From: Gemmatimonadaceae bacterium
GTDB taxonomy: Bacteria > Gemmatimonadota > Gemmatimonadetes > Gemmatimonadales > Gemmatimonadaceae
DNA: 41,209 nt
Reading direction: 5' to 3'
Assembly: GCA_947457545.1 (NCBI GenBank)
Contig: CANGXD010000022.1
Span: 1-41,209 of the forward strand
The notes beneath the pieces are model-generated. The model ran no database searches. It was not told the origin of the DNA and saw nothing but the letters and a program-made list of their open reading frames with translations. Below are positions 1-7,614 of the stretch, in pieces; positions within the stretch are counted from its first letter, which is position 1; each line of letters starts with the position of its first letter. Both the position numbers and the translations under genes were made by a program.

Positions 1-318
1 GACAAAGCGCGCTATCTCGCCACGTACGTGCACACCAACCGGTTGGTGCGCCACGCGCCCACCGGCATGGAAACCGGTTATGACGGATGGTCGGCGATCA
101 CCCAGAACTCCTGGCCCGACACGCTTATTGTGAGCGAGATGCGCGTTGCGCCCGTCGCGCCCGGCGTCGTGTATGGCTACTACCGCTACATCGGCGTGCC
201 GGCTCCTGGCGATACCCTCACTGGTGTGTCCACACGCGTGTTCGTCCGCACACCACAGGGGATGCGCATTACCGTCACGGCGTCGTGGAACGATGCCGTG
301 CCTCCGACCAAGCGCTAG
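1..318 (+). CDS. C-terminal part of a probable NTF2-like (SnoaL/DUF4440-type) protein
   Basis: The reading frame is open at the left edge and ends at TAG 316-318, so only the last 105 residues are seen. An internal ATG at position 28 is probably not the start, because the frame continues upstream of it. The visible part alternates short beta-strand-like stretches (DTLIVSEMRVAPV, GVVYGYYRYIGVP, GVSTRVFVRTPQGMRITV) in the style of the C-terminal sheet of SnoaL/DUF4440 proteins, where an RVF-hydrophobic-R-x-x-x-G-hydrophobic-R-I hairpin is common. Substrate and role cannot be told from a fragment. It converges on the S51-like gene downstream, 19 bases away. The family call is moderate inference; that this is coding is well supported by codon use. 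Confidence 0.6.
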   Translation, partial: DKARYLATYVHTNRLVRHAPTGMETGYDGWSAITQNSWPDTLIVSEMRVAPVAPGVVYGYYRYIGVPAPGDTLTGVSTRVFVRTPQGMRITVTASWNDAVPPTKR

Positions 319-337
319 GGCGGGGCCGGGCGCCGCG

Positions 338-1381
338 TTACGGTGCCAACGTGTACGGGTCTTGCGTGAAGCGTCCATTCTCGACGGTGCGCAGCCAGCC
401 GCGATCGGCGAGCGGCGCGCCCAGCGTGATGGTGTCTCCGGGCAGGAGGCGCACCACGCGGACGTCGCGCGCCACGAGACTGACCCCCGGCGCACACCGG
501 TCGGGGGCGCGCTCGAGACGGACCGCGTAGGCCGTTCCCGCAAATGTGGTGGCCACCCCGCGCGCATCGGCCACGAGCGCGGCGCCTTCGTCAATGCCAA
601 GCCCGATACTCGCGCCGCCCGAAGCGGGCGGCGTCGCGAACCGCGCGAGGAATCCCACCAGACGGCCCATGCGATCGCGCGCGACGAAGTGCGAGTCGGT
701 GATGATGCCGCGCAGCGGAGCGAACGCGAACAACGGTTCGGAGAATGTCACGGAGGACGCGAACGGATTGGCGAGCACCTGCGATGACGTCGCGCTCGCG
801 GTGCAGCCGTCGTAGATCATCGCCCCTTGAATGGCGAGACCGGCACTACCACCGCCAACGCCACCGCCGCGCGCATACACTCGGCGCACCGATTCAATGA
901 CGGGCGAGTGGCGCCAGCCGACATAGTTGCACTGATCGCCACCCGCGAAGAACACGACTTCGGCGCGATCGATAGCGGCGACGACCGCCGGCTCGCTTGC
1001 GGCCGTCGCCGACAAGAGCGTGATCGTCTCGCAGGAGGCTACGCCACGAAGATCCATGATGCGATCGCATTCCGGCGTGCGTGAGCCGCTGGTCGTCAGC
1101 GACGCGGCGAGCACGACCACGTCGACCGCACTTCCCGCGACACGATCGAGGTGTGCCTGAAACGCCGCAGCCACCGGCGAACCGCTCCCCTGCAGCAGCA
1201 GCGAGGGACCGCGGAGCGTTGGCTGGGCGTCGGCGGAGGCGCCAAGACGGGCGCGCACAAACCCCGTTGGCGTGACGTCGGGCTGCGTGGGAACCGGCGT
1301 GGTGTCCTGTGCCCCACACGCGCCAAGGACGACGGCGACGCTCGCCGCGACCGCGACTGACCGGAAGGAAGATTGCAGCAT
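338..1381 (-). CDS. Peptidase S51 / cyanophycinase-like lipoprotein
   Basis: A 347-residue secreted protein. The N-terminus is a lipoprotein signal with lipobox VLGAC (Cys22), so the mature protein should be membrane anchored. The body matches the S51 serine peptidase fold (peptidase E, cyanophycinase): the FFAGGDQ turn near residues 144-150, the nucleophile elbow GGGSAG (Ser179), TDSHFVARDRMGRL with His231, and GIDEGAAL with Glu265. These correspond to the Ser/His/Glu set of cyanophycinases rather than the Ser/Asp/His set of peptidase E. Known family members cleave beta-linked Asp-Arg or N-terminal Asp dipeptides; the substrate here is unknown. It is divergent from the DUF350 gene, with a 102-base gap. 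No Shine-Dalgarno sequence precedes ATG 1381. Cyanophycin synthetase is not in the window, so storage-polymer turnover is not implied. Confidence 0.85.
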   Translation of the reverse strand: MLQSSFRSVAVAASVAVVLGACGAQDTTPVPTQPDVTPTGFVRARLGASADAQPTLRGPSLLLQGSGSPVAAAFQAHLDRVAGSAVDVVVLAASLTTSGSRTPECDRIMDLRGVASCETITLLSATAASEPAVVAAIDRAEVVFFAGGDQCNYVGWRHSPVIESVRRVYARGGGVGGGSAGLAIQGAMIYDGCTASATSSQVLANPFASSVTFSEPLFAFAPLRGIITDSHFVARDRMGRLVGFLARFATPPASGGASIGLGIDEGAALVADARGVATTFAGTAYAVRLERAPDRCAPGVSLVARDVRVVRLLPGDTITLGAPLADRGWLRTVENGRFTQDPYTLAP

Positions 1382-1483
1382 GGATGAAGGGTCTCACTGC
1401 GGCGCCAAAAGCGAAAGCGCACCGCTGGCGAAACCGCGGGCGGGCGGCGAACGTGGTGATCTCATCCAGACAGGAGTGGCGAC

Positions 1484-1687
1484 GTGGACTGGTCGATCAT
1501 CGGCCTCAATCTGTTGTACGCGGTTCTTGGCGTGGTGCTCATGTTCGTGGCATACAAGGTCATCGACCTCCTCACGCCCGAAGTGCACTTCGCCGAAGAG
1601 TTGCAGAAGGGAAACCTGGCTGTCGGCATGTTCGTGGCGGCGATCTTCATCGCCGTCGCTATTGTCGTCGCGGGCGCACTCAACTGA
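1484..1687 (+). CDS. DUF350 family small membrane protein
   Basis: A 67-residue protein starting at GTG 1484, chosen because AGGAG lies at 1472-1476 with a 7-base spacer. It has two hydrophobic helices (about residues 5-28 and 46-66) joined by a polar stretch containing LTPEVHFAEELQKGNLAVG, the conserved core of DUF350 proteins. DUF350 members usually carry two such units; this is a single unit, about half the usual length. Function is unknown for the family, although members often sit in envelope operons. The stop codon TGA 1685-1687 shares its last base with the ATG of the lytic transglycosylase gene, so the two are translationally coupled. Confidence 0.8.
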   Translation: MDWSIIGLNLLYAVLGVVLMFVAYKVIDLLTPEVHFAEELQKGNLAVGMFVAAIFIAVAIVVAGALN

Positions 1688-2325
1688 TGCGCAGCTGCAG
1701 CGTGCGGTCGCTGTTGCTGTTGCTGCTGCTGTTGCTTGCGCCCGGTACGGTGCTGGGAGCACAGCCGCGCGCCGACGCAGACCGCTACGACGACGTGTTC
1801 CGCAAAGCCACCAAGCGGCACTTCGGGCCGGCGTTCGACTGGCGGCTGTTCAAGGCGCAGGGGATGGCGGAGAGCAACATCGATGCGACCGCGCGCAGCC
1901 GCGTGGGCGCGCGCGGCGTCATGCAGCTCATGCCCGGCACCTTTCGCGAAGTGGCGTCGAAGAATCCGGAGCTGACGCGCATTGACGATGCGACATCGAA
2001 CATCATGGCCGGCGTCGCCTACGACCGCCGGCTCTGGGAGGCGTGGGCGCGGGATTCCGTCGAGACGGATCGCCTGCCGTTCACGCTGGCCGCGTACAAT
2101 GCCGGACGCGGTACGCTCTTGGCGGCGCAGCGCACGGCGCGGGCATCGTCGCTCGATCCGCGTACTTGGGCGAACATCGAGCGCGTGGCGCCAACCGTTC
2201 CGCGGTGGCGACATGCCGAAACGCTTGGCTATGTTCGACGTATTGCGCAGCTGCACGGGCAACTCGACGACCGCGGCCGCGTGATCAGTGGCGCCACCAC
2301 CGTGCGCGGCGCGCGTTCCCGTTGA
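1687..2325 (+). CDS. Lytic transglycosylase (SLT-type), secreted
   Basis: A 212-residue periplasmic murein lytic transglycosylase. ATG 1687 is chosen because it gives a proper signal peptide (Arg residues, nine consecutive Leu, then a VLGA cleavage region) and overlaps the upstream stop as TGATG; the frame itself stays open further upstream. SLT motifs are clear: the catalytic Glu in QGMAESNIDATA (Glu62), the GVMQLMPGTF motif (about 78-87) and AYNAG (about 138). The enzyme would cut the MurNAc-GlcNAc bond with 1,6-anhydro product formation. It is smaller than Slt70 and close to the size of MltE/EtgA-like enzymes. The Leu run is encoded by CTG/TTG repeats. Coupling to the DUF350 membrane gene suggests a shared envelope role. 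Confidence 0.88.
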   Translation: MRSCSVRSLLLLLLLLLAPGTVLGAQPRADADRYDDVFRKATKRHFGPAFDWRLFKAQGMAESNIDATARSRVGARGVMQLMPGTFREVASKNPELTRIDDATSNIMAGVAYDRRLWEAWARDSVETDRLPFTLAAYNAGRGTLLAAQRTARASSLDPRTWANIERVAPTVPRWRHAETLGYVRRIAQLHGQLDDRGRVISGATTVRGARSR

Positions 2326-2341
2326 ACACGACGATTCTCCC

Positions 2342-2758
2342 ATGAGCAACATCGAACTGGTCACGCTCCTCGTCCACGACTACGACGCGGCCATTGCCTT
2401 CTTTGTCGACGTGCTCCACTTCGTCCTTGTCGAGGACGTGCCATCGTTGACGAACGATGGACGCCCAAAGCGATGGGTGGTCGTCCGCCCGTCGGGGGGC
2501 AGCGTCGGCCTCTTGCTGGCGCGCGCCGACGGCGAAGAGCAGGTCGCTCAGGTGGGCCGACAGTGCGCTGGCCGTGTGGGTTTCTTCTTGCGTGTGGATG
2601 ACTTTGCTGCGACGTACACACGAATGCGCGCTGCCGGCGTGCACTTTGTGACCGAACCGCGTATGGAGCCGTACGGGCAGGTCGTGGTATTCGTCGATGT
2701 GTCCGGTAACCGCTGGGATTTGCTGGGCCCCTCGGGGAATGCAGATTCCAGCGTATGA
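2342..2758 (+). CDS. VOC (glyoxalase/bleomycin resistance/dioxygenase) family protein
   Basis: A 138-residue single-chain VOC protein. ATG 2342 is chosen over an upstream in-frame codon because family members begin immediately with the first beta strand, as here (IELVTLLVHDYDAAIAFFVDVL). It has the two expected beta-alpha-beta-beta-beta halves; the second ends in YGQVVVFVDVSGNRWDLLG. Where many enzymes have a metal-binding Glu in the last strand, this sequence has Asp/Asn/Trp, so metal binding is uncertain. It starts 16 bases after the transglycosylase gene and overlaps the next gene by ATGA (2755-2758). Linkage to a flavin monooxygenase suggests small-molecule oxidation or detoxification, but no substrate can be named. 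Confidence 0.85.
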   Translation: MSNIELVTLLVHDYDAAIAFFVDVLHFVLVEDVPSLTNDGRPKRWVVVRPSGGSVGLLLARADGEEQVAQVGRQCAGRVGFFLRVDDFAATYTRMRAAGVHFVTEPRMEPYGQVVVFVDVSGNRWDLLGPSGNADSSV

Positions 2759-3792
2759 CGCATATCGAACTCGGCCTCGACACCTTCGGCGATGTCACCG
2801 AAGGTCCCGACGGCGCTCTGATCCCCCACGCACAAGTCATCCGCAATCTCATCGCGGAAGCCGAACTGGCCGATCGTGTCGGCGTCGACTTCATCGGCGT
2901 CGGTGAACACCATCGCGATGACTTTGCGGTGTCCTCGCCGGAGGTCGTACTCGCGGCAATCGCGGGGCGTACATCGCGTATCCGGCTTGGCTCGGCGGTC
3001 ACCGTGCTCAGCTCCGACGATCCGGTGCGCGTGTACCAACGGTTCGCGACACTCGATGCGGCATCGAACGGGCGGGCCGAAGTCATTCTGGGACGAGGGT
3101 CGTTTACCGAATCGTTCCCCCTCTTCGGCTATGCACTCGATCAGTACTCCGTGCTCTTCGAAGAGAAGCTGGAACTGTTCGCCGAGTTACTGAAGGAGCA
3201 AGCCGTAACCTGGAGCGGACGTACGCGCGCGCCGCTGTCCAATCAGCACGTGTATCCGAAGACCGACTCCGCCTCGATCACCACATGGATCGGTGTGGGC
3301 GGCAGCCCGGAGTCCGTGGTCCGCGCGGCGCACTACGGATTCCCTCTCATGCTCGCGATCATTGGCGGCAATCCCGCGCGCTTCCGCCCTTACGTGGAGC
3401 TCTACCACAAGGCCCTCGGCGAGATGGGCAAAGCGATCCTGCCGGTGGGCGTGCACTCTCCGGGGCATATCGCCGAGACGGACGACGAAGCACGTGAAGC
3501 CATGTGGCCCGCTTACAAGGCGATGCATGACCGCATTGGCGGAGAACGTGGCTGGGGGCCGCTTTCACGGGCGCAGTTCGAGCAGGAAATCGTGCATGGC
3601 TCGCTCTACGTCGGTGCACCGGAAACGGTGGCGCGCAAAATTGCCGCGACGGTACGCGCGCTGGGTATTCAGCGCTTTGATTTCAAGTACAGCGCTGGCC
3701 GTCTGGCCCACGAACGGCTCATGCGCTGTATCGAACTCTACGGAACAGTCGTGATTCCGCGCGTACGCGAACTGTTGGCCACGCCGGCGTGA
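2755..3792 (+). CDS. LLM-class flavin-dependent oxidoreductase (bacterial luciferase-like)
   Basis: A 345-residue cytosolic TIM-barrel flavoenzyme. Family features visible are GVGEHHRDDF near residues 48-57, the SRIRLGSAVTVLSSDDPVRVYQ strand (about 74-95), NGRAEVILGRGSFTES (105-120) and GVGGSPESVVRA around 180. Length matches the LLM family (330-370). Such enzymes use FMNH2 or F420 to oxidise small organics; the sequence does not settle which cofactor. The start ATG overlaps the VOC stop codon, so the two proteins are made together. It faces the copper/cytochrome gene tail to tail, with an 18-base gap that forms a GC palindrome. Confidence 0.88.
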   Translation: MTHIELGLDTFGDVTEGPDGALIPHAQVIRNLIAEAELADRVGVDFIGVGEHHRDDFAVSSPEVVLAAIAGRTSRIRLGSAVTVLSSDDPVRVYQRFATLDAASNGRAEVILGRGSFTESFPLFGYALDQYSVLFEEKLELFAELLKEQAVTWSGRTRAPLSNQHVYPKTDSASITTWIGVGGSPESVVRAAHYGFPLMLAIIGGNPARFRPYVELYHKALGEMGKAILPVGVHSPGHIAETDDEAREAMWPAYKAMHDRIGGERGWGPLSRAQFEQEIVHGSLYVGAPETVARKIAATVRALGIQRFDFKYSAGRLAHERLMRCIELYGTVVIPRVRELLATPA

Positions 3793-3806
3793 CCGCCGCG
3801 CGGCGG
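3793..3806. terminator. GC palindrome between convergent genes, possible bidirectional terminator
   Basis: CCGCCGCGCGGCGG is a perfect 14-base palindrome filling most of the gap between two tail-to-tail genes. It can fold as a 5-bp stem with a GCGC loop. There is no T run on either side, so classical intrinsic termination is not assured. Confidence 0.35.
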
Positions 3807-3810
3807 CCGT

Positions 3811-5157
3811 TCAGTACGCGTAGCCGAAGATGATGTTCATCTCGTCGGTGGAGAGCAATCCAAAACCCACGGCACGGTCGGTGACGTTGTTGTAGGTCAC
3901 CACGGACACGAGCGCGTCTCCCACTTCGAGCACGATGGGGGTGCTGAAGTTGATGAAGGCGGGATGCTCCCAATCGGTATTCATGTACACGCTGGTTTCC
4001 GTGCCGTTCGCGCGACGCACGCGGATTTCATAGCGCTCGCCGAGCGCATGCATGTGCGACGTGAGTCCCAGGACGGTGGTGCGCGCAGACATGGTGAACT
4101 GCGTACGAATCGTGCTGCGCTGTCTCGCGGGGAGCGTAAAGTTGGTATTCGCCAGATTGAGCGAACGGGCGACCGTCTGCACCTGCGACCGTGGCGCCGT
4201 GTACAGATTGGCCATCGCCTGACCGGGGATGTCGATCGGCGCGCGGTTCACGTAATGCACGTTGAAGTCGAGTGCTGCGTTGGCGGGCAGTCGCAGCGCC
4301 ACACCCGGTGGGAAGCTGTAGTCGAACTCCGGCGTCATGGCCCCCGCAAAGAACACGTGGCAGGCCATGGGCAACATGTTCAGCAGGTTCTGCGAACCGT
4401 TGGGGTTGCGCAGGTCGCGCACGAGGTCAGGAATCGGTCGCGTGTTGCACGGAAACGTCGTGCGCGATTCGTCGAACGTGTAGAGCAGCAGATGGTGACT
4501 GCCGGGACGCATACGCGACTGAATGCGGGTGACGAACATCTCGCTCGCATTGTTCAGGCGCCGATAGACGAACAGCTCCCGCTCGAGGTTGGGCGTCACG
4601 GCAAAGCTGTCGACGCCCAGCTGAATGCCGGTGCCAGCGGTCGGTGCCGGGAGCGGCGTAAAGCTCGCGGTTTGCGTGCGCGCATCGCGCAGGACGGTGG
4701 TATCGACCACATGGCCTGTCCGTGGCGCCCCCGCCTCGATCCAGCGGCGTACGTACTCCAGTTGGCCGGCGGTGAGGCTCCTCGTGGTACCCATGGGCAT
4801 GAGGTTGCCGTAGTCGCGGCTGTGATGCCCGGGCACCCACGCCAGCTTGTGGTACAGCAGCGAACTGTCGGCGCGGTTCGCCTTGACGCGCAGCATACCG
4901 TCGGCCTTGGCCAGCGTTTGCAGCGACGGTACTCCCACGAGTTGCTGGTACGACGAATCGGCGGTGAGGATCAGCTGCGACTGCCGCGCGTTGCTGTCGC
5001 CGGCGCGATGGCAGTTCGCGCAGGAAGGCGTCAGGATGTCGCGCTGTATGCGGGCAAACGTCCCATCGGGGATGGACGCGCTGCCGGTGGGCGCACTGGT
5101 GTCGCCACCGCTGCACGCGGCGAGGAGCGCGAGGGCGAGCAGTCGGGCCGTTTTCAT
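3811..5157 (-). CDS. Lipoprotein with c-type haem motif fused to PHM-like copper monooxygenase domain
   Basis: A 448-residue exported protein. The signal peptide ends in lipobox LLAAC (Cys15). Residues about 30-145 form a cytochrome c-like (cytochrome C/PSCyt-type) segment with SCANCH (Cys46, Cys49, His50) for covalent haem; LMPMG at 119-123 could supply the axial Met. Residues about 180-448 resemble copper type II ascorbate-dependent monooxygenases (PHM/DBM): His-His 221-222 in GSHHLLLY, His301 in NVHYVN, His368 and His370 in SHMHALGERYEIRV, and Met440 in TDEMNIIFGYAY. These reproduce the CuH (HHH) and CuM (HHM) ligand sets of PHM in order. Function would be a haem-fed copper hydroxylase or an electron-transfer protein; substrate unknown. 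It is divergent from the TonB receptor gene. No strong Shine-Dalgarno precedes the start. Confidence 0.85.
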   Translation of the reverse strand: MKTARLLALALLAACSGGDTSAPTGSASIPDGTFARIQRDILTPSCANCHRAGDSNARQSQLILTADSSYQQLVGVPSLQTLAKADGMLRVKANRADSSLLYHKLAWVPGHHSRDYGNLMPMGTTRSLTAGQLEYVRRWIEAGAPRTGHVVDTTVLRDARTQTASFTPLPAPTAGTGIQLGVDSFAVTPNLERELFVYRRLNNASEMFVTRIQSRMRPGSHHLLLYTFDESRTTFPCNTRPIPDLVRDLRNPNGSQNLLNMLPMACHVFFAGAMTPEFDYSFPPGVALRLPANAALDFNVHYVNRAPIDIPGQAMANLYTAPRSQVQTVARSLNLANTNFTLPARQRSTIRTQFTMSARTTVLGLTSHMHALGERYEIRVRRANGTETSVYMNTDWEHPAFINFSTPIVLEVGDALVSVVTYNNVTDRAVGFGLLSTDEMNIIFGYAY

Positions 5158-5325
5158 GCGAACCTGTGCATGTGCAGCGAAGGAGGGAACTGCATGTAGA
5201 GCAGTACGTTACAGTGAAATATGCCACTAAATTTCTCCGGACGAGCCTCTGGCTTCGGTTTCCAGAGAAATGAACGCCGAAGCTAACGTCGCCCCACGCC
5301 GCGGGGCCCCTCTCGCCTCGTTTCC
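5158..5325. promoter_or_regulatory. Divergent intergenic region between copper/cytochrome gene and TonB receptor gene
   Basis: These 168 bases must hold promoters for both directions. A short hairpin is visible: CTCTGG 5247-5252 pairs with CCAGAG 5262-5267, inside flanking TTTCTC and GAGAAA. The region is locally more AT-rich around 5200-5235 than its neighbours. No confident -35/-10 pair can be assigned by eye. Confidence 0.4.
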
Positions 5326-7614
5326 GTGCCCTTAGCGTTTTTGCTGTTAGCCGCAGGATTCGTCGCGGGTCAACCTCCGGCGAACCAGGCGGGCCAAGTC
5401 GGTGTGCTCGAGGGTCGCGTCGTCGAGGCCGCAACGGCGTCACCGGTTGGCTCGGCGACGGTTGTGCTCCGCGGCACCCGCGTGGGGACGGTCGCCAACG
5501 ACGACGGCCGGTTCGTGCTAGGCGGACTTCCCGCAGGATCGGCCCGTATCGTGGTCGGACGCCTGGGGTATCGGACCGATACGCTTACGGTCACCATTCG
5601 CGCCGGCGACACGACGCGACTGACGGTGCGGTTGCAGCCCGCGACGGCCGCGCTGCAAACGGTGAAGGTGGCGGCCGCCGCCACGGAGCGCGACCAGTTT
5701 CGCCTTTCGGGAAGCCCCAGCGTGGTGAGTGTGCGCGGCGAAACGCTCAAGCGTGTCCCGGTTATCGGCGAGCCTGATGTGCTGCGCGTGGTGCAACTGC
5801 TTCCGGGCGTGGTCGCCACCAACGATTTCACCGCCGGCTACAATGTGCGCGGCGGCGAAAGCGATCAGAACCTCGTGTTGCTCGACGGCTACCCCATTTA
5901 CAATCCGTTTCACCTCGGCGGACTGTTCGGCACGTTCATTGACGAAACCGTGGCCGAGTTCGAGTTGCTGCCTGGTGGGATTCCGGCACGGTATGGATCG
6001 CGCTTGTCGAGTGTGTTGAGTGTGGTGCCCAAGGCGGAAGCGCGCAGTGGTGTGCACGGCGCGGCCTCGGTGTCGGTGCTCGCGAGCACGTTGTCGCTGG
6101 GGGGAACCGTGCGCGGAACAACCAGCTGGAATGTGGCCGCGCGTCGCACCTACGCCGACCGATTCGTTTCGTTGCTCAGCGACCGGCAGCTGCCGTACTA
6201 CTTCACCGACATGCAGGCGCATGTCCGTCATCAGTTGCGCAACGGCGGCGTACTCTCGGCGACGGCGTATCGGGGCAGCGATGTACTCGATGCGTCGTTG
6301 GAAGCGTTCGGCGACTCATCGCAGGCCGGTGGTGGACGCATTCTGTTCGACTGGGGCAATTCGCTGCTCGGCGTGGCATACACGCAGCCGTTGGGCGCCC
6401 GATGGGGCGGTGACTCGACGCGCGTTATGCAGCGGCTGTCGTGGACGGGATTCAATACCACGCTCGACCTCGGCGACGGATCACTACGCTTTGTGAACTC
6501 CCTTGGCGATTCGCGCGCGTGGGGCGAGCTCTCGCGCTGGCGCGGTGCGCATGAAACGCTCGTAGGGTACGAGTGGTCGGGATTGCGAACACGCTACGAC
6601 ATCAACGCGGCGGCTTCGGACGATCCAATCCTTGCGGTTGGTCAGCGTCCCTCCGCCGCCTCGTTGTATGTCGATCACACCGTGCGGAGCGGGCGCATGG
6701 TGGCACGCGTGGGCATGCGCGGCGAGACGGTAACGGGTACTGGGTGGACTGGTCTGTCGCCGCGGTTGTCGCTCAAATGGTTCGCCACACCGAACCGCGC
6801 GTTTACGGTGGCCGCTGGGCGTACGACGCAATGGACTCCGGCGCTGCGTAACGAACAGGCGCCCATTCGCATCTTCGATTTCTGGCTCACGGCCGATCGC
6901 AACACACCCGTGGCGAGTGCCTGGCAGGGGAGTGCCGGCGGCGAGCAGTGGTTTGGTGGAAGTCGCTTCGTGCGGCTCGAAGGATGGATCAAGCGCTACG
7001 GTTCGCTCCCGTCGTCGAATCTGTTCAATGACCCCGATGTGCTGGGCGACGAATTCATCGTGACCACCGGTACGTCGTACGGCGCCGACGTACTGGTGCG
7101 TCAGTTGGAGCGCGAGCGCGTGTCGGGGTGGATTGCCTACTCGTATGCCGTCAGCTGGCGCGACGGAGCGGACGGACGGTTCGCCCCGGTGCAGGATCGC
7201 CGCCACAACCTCAATGTGGTGACGTCGTACCGGCCCGGTGGTGTGTGGAGCTACGGTATTCGCCTCGGCGTCGGTACAGGAACGCCATTTACCGACGTGG
7301 TGGGACAGCTCGTCCGCCGTCGCTACGATCCCATCACCAACAGCTTCAGCACCGGGAATCAGGATGTGTCGCGTGAACCCATTGGTGGTGTTCGTAATGG
7401 CGCACGCTTTCCGCTGTTTCAGCGCATGGACCTGAGCGTGACGCGCACCAAGCCGGGCAAGCGCACGTGGGCGCCGTACTTCTCCATCGTGAACGCGTAC
7501 AACGCACGCAACGTATTCACCTACTTCTTCACTTACAGCGATAATCCTCCCACGCGCACCGCGATTTCGCAGTTTCCGTTCATCCCCACGGCCGGAGTAT
7601 CCGTCTCATGGTGA
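5326..7614 (+). CDS. TonB-dependent outer-membrane receptor with carboxypeptidase-like regulatory domain
   Basis: A 762-residue receptor. GTG 5326 is the only usable start after an in-frame stop at 5284-5286; the resulting export signal is hydrophobic but lacks a positive n-region. Residues about 25-115 are a carboxypeptidase-regulatory-like Ig fold (GRVVEAATASPVGSATVVLRGT, then DDGRFVLGGLPAG). The plug follows (about 120-235) with DVLRVVQLLPGV, GYNVRGGESDQNLVLLDG and the LLPGGIPARYGSRLSSVLSV end. The rest is a beta barrel finishing in an aromatic (SVSW), typical of the C-terminal beta signal. There is no STN domain, so it should not signal to a FecR. It overlaps the DUF4249 lipoprotein gene, a pairing well known in Bacteroidota. 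The ligand is unknown. Confidence 0.88.
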   Translation: MPLAFLLLAAGFVAGQPPANQAGQVGVLEGRVVEAATASPVGSATVVLRGTRVGTVANDDGRFVLGGLPAGSARIVVGRLGYRTDTLTVTIRAGDTTRLTVRLQPATAALQTVKVAAAATERDQFRLSGSPSVVSVRGETLKRVPVIGEPDVLRVVQLLPGVVATNDFTAGYNVRGGESDQNLVLLDGYPIYNPFHLGGLFGTFIDETVAEFELLPGGIPARYGSRLSSVLSVVPKAEARSGVHGAASVSVLASTLSLGGTVRGTTSWNVAARRTYADRFVSLLSDRQLPYYFTDMQAHVRHQLRNGGVLSATAYRGSDVLDASLEAFGDSSQAGGGRILFDWGNSLLGVAYTQPLGARWGGDSTRVMQRLSWTGFNTTLDLGDGSLRFVNSLGDSRAWGELSRWRGAHETLVGYEWSGLRTRYDINAAASDDPILAVGQRPSAASLYVDHTVRSGRMVARVGMRGETVTGTGWTGLSPRLSLKWFATPNRAFTVAAGRTTQWTPALRNEQAPIRIFDFWLTADRNTPVASAWQGSAGGEQWFGGSRFVRLEGWIKRYGSLPSSNLFNDPDVLGDEFIVTTGTSYGADVLVRQLERERVSGWIAYSYAVSWRDGADGRFAPVQDRRHNLNVVTSYRPGGVWSYGIRLGVGTGTPFTDVVGQLVRRRYDPITNSFSTGNQDVSREPIGGVRNGARFPLFQRMDLSVTRTKPGKRTWAPYFSIVNAYNARNVFTYFFTYSDNPPTRTAISQFPFIPTAGVSVSW

